From the NCBI GenBank assembly GCA_003712125.1, contig RHLF01000001.1, positions 1,054,001-1,118,000 of the forward strand: a stretch of DNA of 64,000 bases. The letters are read 5' to 3'. Source of the DNA: Allomuricauda sp. (lineage in GTDB: Bacteria; Bacteroidota; Bacteroidia; Flavobacteriales; Flavobacteriaceae). Below are positions 34,613 through 45,322 of this stretch, piece by piece (the stretch's first letter is position 1; the number at the start of each line of letters is the position of its first letter). A model generated the notes under the pieces. It was not told the DNA's origin. It was given only the letters and a program-made list of their open reading frames with translations, and searched no databases. The position numbers were made by a program, and so were the translations under genes.

Positions 34613-36154
34613 ATGGCAAATCATGAAGAAGTTTTTAAGAAGGTCATTTCCCATGCAAAGGAGTATGGGTATATTTTCCAATCCAGTGAGATTTATGATG
34701 GATTGAGTGCCGTTTACGATTACGGACAAAATGGGGCCGAACTCAAAAAGAACATCCGCGAATATTGGTGGCAGGCCATGGTGCAACTCAATGACAATAT
34801 TGTTGGGATCGACGCTGCCATTTTTATGCACCCAACCACATGGAAAGCTTCGGGTCACGTTGATGCATTTAACGACCCCATGATTGACAATAAGGATTCA
34901 AAAAAACGCTATCGTGCCGATGTGCTGGTAGAGGATTATGTGGCCAAGATCGAGGCCAAGATCGATAAAGAAGTGACCAAGGCCGCCAAACGATTTGGTG
35001 ATGCCTTTGACAAAGCGCAATTTGTGTCGACCAATCCTAGGGTTGTCGGCTATCAAGAAAAAGCAGACGGTATATTAAAACGCTTGGGTAAATCTTTGGA
35101 AAATGAGGATTTGGCTGATGTCAAAGCGCTGATTGAGGAACTGGAAATAGCTTGCCCCTTATCGGGATCTAAAAACTGGACCGATGTCAAGCAGTTTAAT
35201 TTGATGTTTGGTACTAAACTGGGTTCAACGGCTGAAAGTGCCATGGATCTATACCTAAGGCCTGAGACCGCCCAAGGAATTTTTGTCAATTTCTTGAATG
35301 TGCAAAAAACCGGGCGAATGAAAATACCTTTCGGAATTGCCCAAACGGGAAAGGCCTTTCGTAATGAAATTGTAGCACGCCAATTCATTTTCAGGATGCG
35401 TGAATTTGAGCAAATGGAGATGCAATATTTCATTAAGCCTGGAAGCCAAAAGGAGTGGTACGAGACCTGGAAGGAAAAACGGATGAAATGGCACCTTTCA
35501 TTAGGTATGGGCCCTGAAAATTATCGATTTCACGACCATGAGAAATTGGCGCATTACGCCGATGCGGCTTGTGATATTGAATTCAAATTTCCCTTCGGTT
35601 TCAAAGAATTGGAGGGCATTCACTCGCGCACCGATTTTGACTTGGGCAACCATGAAGAATATTCAGGCAAAAAATTACAGTATTTCGACCCTGAGGAAAA
35701 CAAGAGCTATGTGCCCTATGTCTTGGAGACGTCCATAGGTTTAGATCGTATGTTCTTAGCTATATTTTCCAACGCCTTGCAAGAAGAACAATTGGAAAAC
35801 AATACAACACGAACCGTATTGAAATTACCCGCAGTTTTGGCTCCCACCAAAGCTGCTGTACTCCCTCTTTTGAAGCGCGATGGCCTGCCCGAAGTTGCCC
35901 AAAAATTGGTTGATGATTTAAAATGGGACTTTAACATCGCCTACGATGAAAAAGATGCCGTGGGTCGCCGCTACCGTCGTCAAGATGCTGTCGGAACACC
36001 AATTTGTGTCACCGTTGACCACCAAACCTTGGAAGATCAAACCGTGACCATTCGCCATCGTGACACCATGGAGCAGCAGCGCGTAAAAATGGATGAGGTC
36101 AAAGATATTATCGCCAAGGAAGTCGAAATGAAGGAGTGGTTAAAAAGAATTTAA
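34613..36154 (+). CDS. glyS: Glycyl-tRNA synthetase (single-chain alpha2 type)
   Basis: This class II synthetase of 513 residues belongs to the archaeal/eukaryotic-like homodimer type that charges tRNA-Gly. Typical class II blocks are visible: FQSSEIYDG near residue 24, the core motif 2 IPFGIAQTGKAFRNEI, QFIFRMREFEQMEMQYFI, and motif 3 ETSIGLDRMF near residue 380. An HGRN-like anticodon-binding domain follows (LPAVLAPTKAAVLPL). The ATG at 34613 gives the conserved start MANHEEVFKK. Its last 4 bases overlap the convergent acetyltransferase. Confidence 0.97.
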   Translation: MANHEEVFKKVISHAKEYGYIFQSSEIYDGLSAVYDYGQNGAELKKNIREYWWQAMVQLNDNIVGIDAAIFMHPTTWKASGHVDAFNDPMIDNKDSKKRYRADVLVEDYVAKIEAKIDKEVTKAAKRFGDAFDKAQFVSTNPRVVGYQEKADGILKRLGKSLENEDLADVKALIEELEIACPLSGSKNWTDVKQFNLMFGTKLGSTAESAMDLYLRPETAQGIFVNFLNVQKTGRMKIPFGIAQTGKAFRNEIVARQFIFRMREFEQMEMQYFIKPGSQKEWYETWKEKRMKWHLSLGMGPENYRFHDHEKLAHYADAACDIEFKFPFGFKELEGIHSRTDFDLGNHEEYSGKKLQYFDPEENKSYVPYVLETSIGLDRMFLAIFSNALQEEQLENNTTRTVLKLPAVLAPTKAAVLPLLKRDGLPEVAQKLVDDLKWDFNIAYDEKDAVGRRYRRQDAVGTPICVTVDHQTLEDQTVTIRHRDTMEQQRVKMDEVKDIIAKEVEMKEWLKRI

Positions 36155-36624
36155 GGGACTAACTTAATTTCAAAGTATTTGGCTCCTTCTAAAGGGTTAA
36201 AGCGGTAAGGTTCTATTTCATAAAAACCCAATTTTTGATAGAGACCAATTGCAGCATGCATGGTTTGCAAGGTGTCTAACCGCATTTTTTGATACCCCAG
36301 TTCTTTTCCCATAGCAATGGATTTTACCAACATAAGTTTGCCAATGCCCAATCCACGGGAAGATGACTTCAAATACATGCGCTTTAATTCACAACTTGTT
36401 TCGTTCAGTTTTCGAACTCCAACACATCCCACAGGCGTGTTTTCGTTATTGAATGCTAAAAAAACAGCTCCTTCAGGTCTTGCATATTGCGTTTGCATGT
36501 CCTTGATTTCTTGACTGAAATTTTGAAATTCAAGGTCGATGTCAATGGCAGCATGGTATTCCTTAAATAATTGAATAGCCGTTTGATACTCTTGCTTTGA
36601 TGTTGCTTCAATTAACCGTACCAT
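36151..36624 (-). CDS. GNAT-family N-acetyltransferase
   Basis: This 157-residue GNAT-fold protein has beta4 with LKRMYLKSSSRGLGIGKLML and the acetyl-CoA pyrophosphate loop R/Q-x-x-G-x-G as RGLGIG. LGYQKMRLDT and IGLYQKLGFYEIEPY match the C-terminal fold. It acetylates an unknown amine. Its stop overlaps the end of glyS by 4 bases. The ATG at 36624 is the only good start. Confidence 0.92.
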   Translation of the reverse strand: MVRLIEATSKQEYQTAIQLFKEYHAAIDIDLEFQNFSQEIKDMQTQYARPEGAVFLAFNNENTPVGCVGVRKLNETSCELKRMYLKSSSRGLGIGKLMLVKSIAMGKELGYQKMRLDTLQTMHAAIGLYQKLGFYEIEPYRFNPLEGAKYFEIKLVP

Positions 36625-36657
36625 ATGCCTCTTTTACCCTATAAAAATGAGTGGGTT

Positions 36658-37953
36658 TTAGTTTCTAAGAATCGCAGCCTTACCTTCAGTGCCACTGGCA
36701 TTTACCGCTCTGATTTCGAAGGTTCCCAGTGCTTCTTCCGTAGCATATCTGGTGCCGTAGGCTTGGTGGATAAAGACTCCATCTTTGTAAATATTATAGG
36801 CGACCACCCAACTTCCCCGATCCAAATCTTCACAGGCATCCCAGGTCAACAATCCATTTTTGTAGGTAAGGTGCTGCGGTGTCGAAGGGGGCGTTTTATC
36901 AAGTTCAGGAACATCACCCATCATCAAAGCCTCAATTTCTTCCGCAATTAACGTATCGTTCCGTTTTTTTTGGATATGTCCCTGTTGCCTATTCGTCGAA
37001 TCGTCCCAAAGGCATTCGCCGTTTTCTTTGAGAACGATGGTGCCATTGGTAAATGCAGTATAATTTGTTTCTTCCCCGCGAACAGCATAATGCAGGGCAA
37101 TCTGGTCATTGCTGTGCCGGGTTATGCTTTCGGCCCCACCACGATACTCAAAATGCTTTTCATAGCTTACACGGGCAATATGATTTTCTGGAAGCTTCTT
37201 CAGTCCCTGCCCCGACATTACATTGCCATTGTTGGCATTAAAATAATCACCATTACCATTTTCCCACCCAGATGCCATGAAAGGGGCCGGACAATTTTCA
37301 ATGACATAACGGCACATACGGTTTCGTTCTTCATTCAAGCAAGACCAATCCGTGTACGAGCAAAGATGGTCTGCACCGCCCCAGTTTGTGCGGTCCCACC
37401 CTTTATTGTTCAAAAAATTACCGCCCATGGTTGCGACCAGGGCAACTTTTTCAGCGACCAACTGTTTTCCAGTTTTTGCACTTAGTTCATCAGGCGTTGA
37501 TTTTAGCAGACCGTATAAATTGTGCATGGTGCCAACAACAATAATGGTGATGCTATTGTCTTCGGCACTTTCCAAAATTTCTCGATAAAGTTTTACTCCG
37601 TCCAATGAAGCTTCCCAATTTTTCAGGGGTCTTGGATAGTCTTTGGCGATATGAAAATCATAGGTGTTCTCGGTGGCATTTATTTTTCGGGCATATCCTT
37701 TATAATCTCCAACCGGGATACCAGGGCGGTTATAAAATTGATTAATGGCACTAATGCAAAGGGCTGATTCTTTTTGGTTGGTCGAGTTTACAACAGCCAA
37801 AATATCACATTCTCCTATAGACGCCATAGTTTGCAGCATGGCCATGCAGCCTACATCGTCGGGATCAAAGGAAGGGTCTGTATCCAAAATCACTTTTTTT
37901 TGGGCATTAACTGAAAGTGCAAATAAGGTAAACAGGAGATATACTTTTTTCAT
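36658..37953 (-). CDS. Secreted nucleoside-hydrolase-like protein with C-terminal Fn3-like domain
   Basis: This 431-residue protein has a signal peptide ending SVNAQ. The metal-binding cluster at the mature N-terminus is D24-T-D26 and D30-P-D32-D33, the longer DTDxxxDxDDxxxAML form seen in exported members of the inosine/uridine-preferring nucleoside hydrolase family. IVVGTMHNLYGLL and the ...GGNF block fit the fold. The last 80 residues look like an Fn3-type domain (PPSTPQHLTYKNGLLTWD, YNIYKDGVFI). It may split ribonucleosides in the periplasm, but members of this branch are poorly characterised. Confidence 0.88.
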   Translation of the reverse strand: MKKVYLLFTLFALSVNAQKKVILDTDPSFDPDDVGCMAMLQTMASIGECDILAVVNSTNQKESALCISAINQFYNRPGIPVGDYKGYARKINATENTYDFHIAKDYPRPLKNWEASLDGVKLYREILESAEDNSITIIVVGTMHNLYGLLKSTPDELSAKTGKQLVAEKVALVATMGGNFLNNKGWDRTNWGGADHLCSYTDWSCLNEERNRMCRYVIENCPAPFMASGWENGNGDYFNANNGNVMSGQGLKKLPENHIARVSYEKHFEYRGGAESITRHSNDQIALHYAVRGEETNYTAFTNGTIVLKENGECLWDDSTNRQQGHIQKKRNDTLIAEEIEALMMGDVPELDKTPPSTPQHLTYKNGLLTWDACEDLDRGSWVVAYNIYKDGVFIHQAYGTRYATEEALGTFEIRAVNASGTEGKAAILRN

Positions 37954-38195
37954 AATTTAATTTCTCAATATTTTTTTCAATAAGCATAGATTAGGCCATA
38001 TTGGTCCCTTTTTCAAGTTTACCGTTGCCGTACTTTGCTTAGACTACTAGAGGTACTTAACAAATAAAGTTAAGATAATTGAATGTTTATGGAAGACCGA
38101 CCTTTTCGAAAAAATAGGGATTACTTTCTTATAGCTAGGTTTATAGTCTAGGGAATTGCTTATTTTACAATTGAACCGAGAAACAAAACGAGAAC

Positions 38196-39299
38196 ATGTA
38201 TACAAGGCGAATTTTTCCAGTCAAGGGGGTCATCCGATGGACACGTCGGCATATCTTTATTTTTTTGGCATTGGCCGCTATCCCTGTGTTTTTATTTGAG
38301 GTGTTTCGATGGAAGTGGTTACATGTTCCGTGGCTTCCGTTGAGCGTTTTGGGAACAGCTGTAGCATTTATTGTGAGTTTTAAGAACAATGCCTCCTATG
38401 ATAGGCTTTGGGAAGCTCGAAAAATTTGGGGAGGTATTGTGAACGCCTCTCGGTCTTGGACCGTTATGGTCAAAGACTTTATTACCAACAGAAATGTAGA
38501 GAGCCCCAAAAGCAATGAGGAACTAAAAGCAATAAAGAGAGAACTGGTACATCGTCATGTGGCTTGGTTAATCGCCCTGCGATATCAACTTAGGAAAGAC
38601 AAGCCCTGGGAAACACATTTAAAACATCAAAAATCCAATAGGGAGTTCCGAGCAAAACAGTACACTGTTCTTGAAGATTCACAAGCGATTGAAGAAGTGA
38701 TTGCTCCTTATATTTCAAAACAGGAAATGAACGAGATTTTCGCCAAGGGAAATCAAGCTTCTCAACTATTGGGCATTCAATCAAAACGCTTGGGTGAACT
38801 TATGGAAGAGGGCTATATTGAAGATTTTCGACATATGGAAATGATGGCCATGATTACAGAGTTCTACACACTTCAAGGCAAGAGTGAGCGAATTAAGAAT
38901 TTTCCATACCCCCGGCAATTTGCAACATTAAATTACATTTTCGTTTGGATATTTATTTTACTCTTGCCCTTTGGTATTATGGAAGAGTTTGAAGGAATAG
39001 GCGATCAAATAATTGAATATTTAAAGAATAACCCTGCCTATTTTGAGTTTACCCAAAACCTGCAACTTTTCATAGGGAAACATTTTGTGTGGTTTTCGAT
39101 ACCCTTCAGTGCATTGATTTCATGGGTTTTTCATACCATGGAGGCCATTGGTGAAAACACAGAAAATCCATTTGAAGGCGGCCCCAATGATGTGCCGATT
39201 ACTGATTTGAGTAGGGGTATTGAAATTGATATTCGTCAATTGATTGATGACGAGAATATTCCTGAACCCTATCAATGGAAAAATGATATTGTTATGTGA
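38196..39299 (+). CDS. Bestrophin-family anion channel
   Basis: This 367-residue protein has the N-terminal block of the bestrophin/YneE family: FLFEVFRWKWL, then PLSVLGTAVAFIVSFKNNASYDRLWEARKIWGG, followed by a second hydrophobic pair (about residues 245-265 and 290-310) and an NPFEGGPNDVPI segment. Bestrophins form pentameric chloride or anion channels; bacterial ones are often cation-selective. It would lie in the inner membrane. The 242-base gap upstream shows no exact -7 box. Confidence 0.92.
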   Translation: MYTRRIFPVKGVIRWTRRHIFIFLALAAIPVFLFEVFRWKWLHVPWLPLSVLGTAVAFIVSFKNNASYDRLWEARKIWGGIVNASRSWTVMVKDFITNRNVESPKSNEELKAIKRELVHRHVAWLIALRYQLRKDKPWETHLKHQKSNREFRAKQYTVLEDSQAIEEVIAPYISKQEMNEIFAKGNQASQLLGIQSKRLGELMEEGYIEDFRHMEMMAMITEFYTLQGKSERIKNFPYPRQFATLNYIFVWIFILLLPFGIMEEFEGIGDQIIEYLKNNPAYFEFTQNLQLFIGKHFVWFSIPFSALISWVFHTMEAIGENTENPFEGGPNDVPITDLSRGIEIDIRQLIDDENIPEPYQWKNDIVM

Positions 39300-39310
39300 G
39301 GTTATTCTAC

Positions 39311-39694
39311 CTAGTTCTTCGAATTTAATTGAGCAACCTTAAATTTCATTAAATCACCAATTTGAACAGCTTTGTTTATTGCCTCATCAGCTAGGTTGCC
39401 ATGGAAGTTTTCATGAATGGTTTGTTCCCACAGTTCCAGCCATCTGCTAAAATGTTCCGACTTTATTTCCTCCTTCTTATTCAATGAAATATGTTTTAGC
39501 ATCGGATTGCCATGATATTTTGCCAAACCGAACAATAGACTCTCCCAAAAATCATACATGATTGGGATATGCACTTTCCAATCTAGTCGAATAACATCAT
39601 TAAAAAAGAACCCAATGACATCGTCACTGATGACTTTCTCGTAAAATCTATCGACCAATAGCTCAATATCCAATCGACCTGAAATTTCTTTCAT
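39311..39694 (-). CDS. Group III truncated hemoglobin
   Basis: This 127-residue 2-over-2 globin resembles the group III (Ctb-type) truncated hemoglobins, which bind O2 and NO. The proximal His candidate is H81 in EHFSRWLELW, and KVHIPIMYDFWESLLFG fits helix B-E with a Trp/His near the distal pocket. The ATG at 39694 gives a globin of standard length; an in-frame upstream start would add a 23-residue hydrophobic stretch that other members lack. A TATTTTTG -7 box lies 15 bases upstream. The gene shares its upstream region with katG on the other strand. Confidence 0.92.
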   Translation of the reverse strand: MKEISGRLDIELLVDRFYEKVISDDVIGFFFNDVIRLDWKVHIPIMYDFWESLLFGLAKYHGNPMLKHISLNKKEEIKSEHFSRWLELWEQTIHENFHGNLADEAINKAVQIGDLMKFKVAQLNSKN

Positions 39695-39709
39695 GTCGAC
39701 TAAAATAAC

Positions 39710-39717
39710 CAAAAATA
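39710..39717 (-). promoter_or_regulatory. -7 box TATTTTTG for the truncated hemoglobin
   Basis: This exact TAnnTTTG match on the minus strand ends 15 bases before the ATG at 39694 and supports the shorter globin start. No TTG -33 element is at normal spacing. Confidence 0.5.
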
Positions 39718-39822
39718 AAAGCAATCCTAACCGCCATAGGAAACCCCAATATGCAAATAACACAAATAGATTGGGGTCAAATTAATTTTAGCAAGCATAC
39801 CTGTATTTTTACTTAGTTGTAA

Positions 39823-42021
<2,199 letters not shown>

Positions 42022-42045
42022 TTCTTGCTATGAATTGGAAAATGG

Positions 42046-42076
42046 GCGTCCGCAAATAGCGGACGCTTTTTTTTTT
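42046..42076 (+). terminator. Intrinsic terminator of katG
   Basis: A perfect 8-base stem, GCGTCCGC (42046-42053) with GCGGACGC (42059-42066), has a 5-base loop and is followed by ten T's. It also separates katG from the convergent VOC gene 2 bases later. Confidence 0.96.
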
Positions 42077-42078
42077 GC

Positions 42079-42417
42079 TTATTCTTCTGACCAAATTGCC
42101 AATTCGTTACCTGAAGGGTCTAGAAAATGAAACCGTCTCCCTCCTGGAAATGAAAAAATATCAAGGGCAATGGTACCACCTAAGCCGATTACTTTCGCTT
42201 TGATCATTTCCAACTGCTCATGGTGCAATACCACAAGTGCACCTTTATAAATAGGTTCTTGAGTAAGTTCAAACCCGCCTTCCAAACCACTATCAGAGAA
42301 AGCGGTGTAGGTCGGACCATAGTCGGTAAATGACCACCCAAAGGCTTCGCTGTAAAACGCTTTGGTTTTTTGGAGATCGGTTGATTTGAATTCGATGTAA
42401 TTTATGGGAACACTCAT
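42079..42417 (-). CDS. VOC-family (glyoxalase-like) protein
   Basis: This 112-residue protein with the vicinal-oxygen-chelate fold starts INYIEFKSTDLQKTKAFYSEAFGW, a classic first beta-alpha unit, and ends GRRFHFLDPSGNELAIWSE. The H/E metal positions resemble the family, but the substrate is unknown. Its ATG overlaps the stop of the acetyltransferase upstream (ATGA), so the two are co-translated. Confidence 0.92.
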   Translation of the reverse strand: MSVPINYIEFKSTDLQKTKAFYSEAFGWSFTDYGPTYTAFSDSGLEGGFELTQEPIYKGALVVLHHEQLEMIKAKVIGLGGTIALDIFSFPGGRRFHFLDPSGNELAIWSEE

Positions 42418-42986
42418 AATTCTCTTTGAATTTTACAGGGATTGCCAAAGGCCAAAACATTATCAGGAATAGCTTTGGTAACAACACTTCCTGCACCAAT
42501 GGTCACATTGTTACCAATAGTGACTCCTGGAAAAATCACCGAATTGCCTCCGACCCAGACATTGTCTCCAATGGTCACAGGTTTGCTCGAAGTTAGGTAG
42601 CTCGTTCCCCTTGCTGATTCAATGATTCTATCAGAAGCTTTCAAAGGATGTTCAGCCGTGTAAATTTGAACGTGAGGGCCAATTAACCCATTGCGCCCGA
42701 GGGTAATTTTGTTGTTATCAATAAAAATGCAATTCGCGTTTATAAAGGTGTTTTCACCAATGCGGATATGTTCGCCGTAATCGCAAAGAAAAGGAACTTC
42801 GATCCATACGCCCTCGCCGCAGGCCCCCAACAATGATTGAAGAATGGATTCACGCGCATTAAGTTCACGCGAATCGAGATTGTTGTATTGCCTTAAAAGG
42901 GCACGAGCTTTATGGTATTGATGCAGCAGCTCAGGATCCCTTGAGTCATAGTGCTGCCCATCTAACATTTTCTCTTTTTCGGTCAC
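42414..42986 (-). CDS. Sugar O-acetyltransferase (maltose/galactoside type)
   Basis: This 190-residue left-handed beta-helix acetyltransferase has hexapeptide repeats (ITLGRNGLIGPHVQIY, VTIGDNVWVGGNSVIFPGVTIGNNVTIGAGSVVTK) and the catalytic His in TAEHPL near residue 115. The N-terminal block TEKEKMLDGQHYDSRDPEL matches Maa/LacA enzymes, which supports the GTG at 42986 as start; an ATG six codons later would cut into this block. It adds acetyl groups to sugars. It is co-translated with the VOC protein. Confidence 0.93.
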   Translation of the reverse strand: MTEKEKMLDGQHYDSRDPELLHQYHKARALLRQYNNLDSRELNARESILQSLLGACGEGVWIEVPFLCDYGEHIRIGENTFINANCIFIDNNKITLGRNGLIGPHVQIYTAEHPLKASDRIIESARGTSYLTSSKPVTIGDNVWVGGNSVIFPGVTIGNNVTIGAGSVVTKAIPDNVLAFGNPCKIQREL

Positions 42987-43030
42987 GTTGTTATGGTATA
43001 GGGTTCGGATAAAAGTTAACCATAATTATT

Positions 43031-45304
43031 TCAAGTACCGTACGCAGACAAAATAGTTGCCATCTTTTCCACAACCTCATCCACATTGTCCTTGGTGAAA
43101 CATAAGGGCGGTTTGCTCTTGATGACGTTATCTGCCGGTCCATCAGTGCTCACCAGAACATACTGTTCGCGAAGTGCGTTTTTAAGATGGTGGGCCAAAG
43201 CAGTATCGGGATCCCTTGTTCCCGGTTTTACGATATCTATCCCCAAGAAAAGACCAGAACCGCGTACATCACCAATCACAGGATACCTTGTTTTCAAATC
43301 GTTTAAGCAATCTTGGTAGTAGTTCCCTACCTCATGGGCGTTTTTCTGAAGGCCCTCTTTATCAATGACCTCCAAAACCGCCATACCAATGGCACAGGAG
43401 ACTGGATTGCCGCCGAACGAACTGAAAAACTCAACCCCATCTTCGAATGAGGCAGCTATTTCATCGGTTGTTACCACAGCCCCTATGGGATGCCCGTTGC
43501 CCATAGGTTTCCCCAACACCACTATGTCCGGAACAACACCTTGATGCTCAAAACCCCAAAAAACATCACCCAAGCGACCAAATCCCGTTTGTACTTCGTC
43601 GCTGATACAAATACCGCCTTGAGCTCTAATTGCTGCATAAATAGGCTTGAGGTAATCCTTTGCCAGCGGAATTTGCCCACCACAACCTACTATGGGTTCT
43701 GAAATAAAGGCTGCTATCGATTCTGAATTCTTTTCGATTTTTTGAAGGGCTTCTTGGGCATAAGCTTTCCCTGCCGTACCATCGTCTTGCGTATATTTTC
43801 CCCTATAGGTGTCGGGCAACGTTGTTTTGAAGATATGCGGTCGTTGTCCTTGTCCTTTCGGGTTGTTGAACTTATAGTCACTGATATCAATACCGATTTG
43901 TGTATTACCGTGATACCCATGTTCCATAACCATAAGGTTTCGCGACTTGGTATGGTTCATGGAGAGTCGTATGGCCAAATCACTTGCCGCGCTGCCTGAA
44001 TTGACAAAAAACACCTTATTTAAAGAATTTGGGAACTTTGCAAGCAGGCGTTCCGCATAGTCGGGTAAAAGGTCATATAAATACCGGGTATTGGTGTTTA
44101 ATTGGGTAAGTTGTTTTTGCGCTGCTTCAACCACCATTGGATGTTGGTGCCCTACATGTGGTATGTTGTTATAGGCATCCAGAAAGCTGGCACCCTGGGC
44201 ATCAAACATATATTGAAAAGCTGCACGATGCATTACAATTGGCCGGTGATAGCTTACGGAAAGAATATTGCTTAGGTACTTTTTTCGACGGCCGAGGGCA
44301 GTTTCAAGTGATTCTGTTTTTATGACATCAAAGCCCACTGCGGCTCTAAAAATTTGTTCAGCCCTATTTGGGCCTATACGGAGCCATTTTTCCAATAATG
44401 CCCATGCTTTTTGTTCACTTACCGATGCATAGCTATTGTCTGGGTCAGAAACCTTGGCATGAGCCGAATTGCAAACACTGGTGCACAAGCGCATGGCTAT
44501 CAGCCAATAGAGAATGGAAATTTCCTTCTCTTGAAGGGGTAGTATGGCATGATACGATTGTAACAAGGGTTCGGCAAACGCTAATGGATCCTTAGCGGCA
44601 TAAAACACATAGGCGGCCGTTATGGCCAGCTCATTGATCAGATGTGTATGACCGCAATCACCAAAATCGATTACGCCCGAGACGGTTTGGTCATTGAGTA
44701 AAATATTCCACTCATTAAAGTCACCATGAATACAACTTTTTCGAAGCTCAGGCAACTCTGGTAATACCTGTTGCTCATACTGTTGAATAAAATAATTGAC
44801 CAGATTTTGCTTTCTTACCGACGGAATATCCTTGATGTATTTTTTGTTGTTGAGAGCGTATTGCAAGTCCCAATTAGATTCTCTGGCCCTAAGAGTCATA
44901 TGGTCGAAATCAAACAGAGCCCTGCCCAAGGTAGCCACATACGTTCCAAGTGAACTTACCATGGCGTTGGTAAGCGGTACATCTGCCATAAATGTGCCGT
45001 CTACAAAAGTCAATAAACGGCAAAGGTTCTCTTGCCCTTCAATGTCAATTATTTTTGCAAAAGAGCCATCGTTGAAAGCAATGGGCTTAGGAATGTCAGC
45101 AATTTTCTTGGCATGCAGATGAAGGAGTAGTTGGTTTTCCGCCTCAGAAATTTCGAACAGACGGCGATAGTCAGAATACGTTTTAAAAATGAACCTCCCC
45201 TCTTCGGCAGTCACCAAATAGTTTTTATTGGCATATCCATTAAGGATTTTCACCTTACAATTGGATAACCCAAACTCTGATTTTAAAACGGTATTTAGGG
45301 TCAT
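43031..45304 (-). CDS. Kinase-aminotransferase fusion (APH domain plus class III PLP phospho-lyase-like domain)
   Basis: This 757-residue protein joins two enzymes. Residues 1-330 are an aminoglycoside-phosphotransferase-type kinase: H193-G-D195...N200 ([10 protein letters not shown]) and the metal Asp D213 in VIDFGD. Residues 350-757 are a class III PLP enzyme with the cofactor Lys in [16 protein letters not shown]. The same pair, separate in animals, is hydroxylysine kinase (HYKK) and the phosphohydroxylysine/phosphoethanolamine phospho-lyases. The fusion therefore probably phosphorylates an amino alcohol or hydroxylysine and then eliminates phosphate and ammonia. ATG 45304 is used; TTG precedes it. 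Confidence 0.9.
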   Translation of the reverse strand: MTLNTVLKSEFGLSNCKVKILNGYANKNYLVTAEEGRFIFKTYSDYRRLFEISEAENQLLLHLHAKKIADIPKPIAFNDGSFAKIIDIEGQENLCRLLTFVDGTFMADVPLTNAMVSSLGTYVATLGRALFDFDHMTLRARESNWDLQYALNNKKYIKDIPSVRKQNLVNYFIQQYEQQVLPELPELRKSCIHGDFNEWNILLNDQTVSGVIDFGDCGHTHLINELAITAAYVFYAAKDPLAFAEPLLQSYHAILPLQEKEISILYWLIAMRLCTSVCNSAHAKVSDPDNSYASVSEQKAWALLEKWLRIGPNRAEQIFRAAVGFDVIKTESLETALGRRKKYLSNILSVSYHRPIVMHRAAFQYMFDAQGASFLDAYNNIPHVGHQHPMVVEAAQKQLTQLNTNTRYLYDLLPDYAERLLAKFPNSLNKVFFVNSGSAASDLAIRLSMNHTKSRNLMVMEHGYHGNTQIGIDISDYKFNNPKGQGQRPHIFKTTLPDTYRGKYTQDDGTAGKAYAQEALQKIEKNSESIAAFISEPIVGCGGQIPLAKDYLKPIYAAIRAQGGICISDEVQTGFGRLGDVFWGFEHQGVVPDIVVLGKPMGNGHPIGAVVTTDEIAASFEDGVEFFSSFGGNPVSCAIGMAVLEVIDKEGLQKNAHEVGNYYQDCLNDLKTRYPVIGDVRGSGLFLGIDIVKPGTRDPDTALAHHLKNALREQYVLVSTDGPADNVIKSKPPLCFTKDNVDEVVEKMATILSAYGT

Positions 45305-45322
45305 CAATAATTTACTTTAGCG

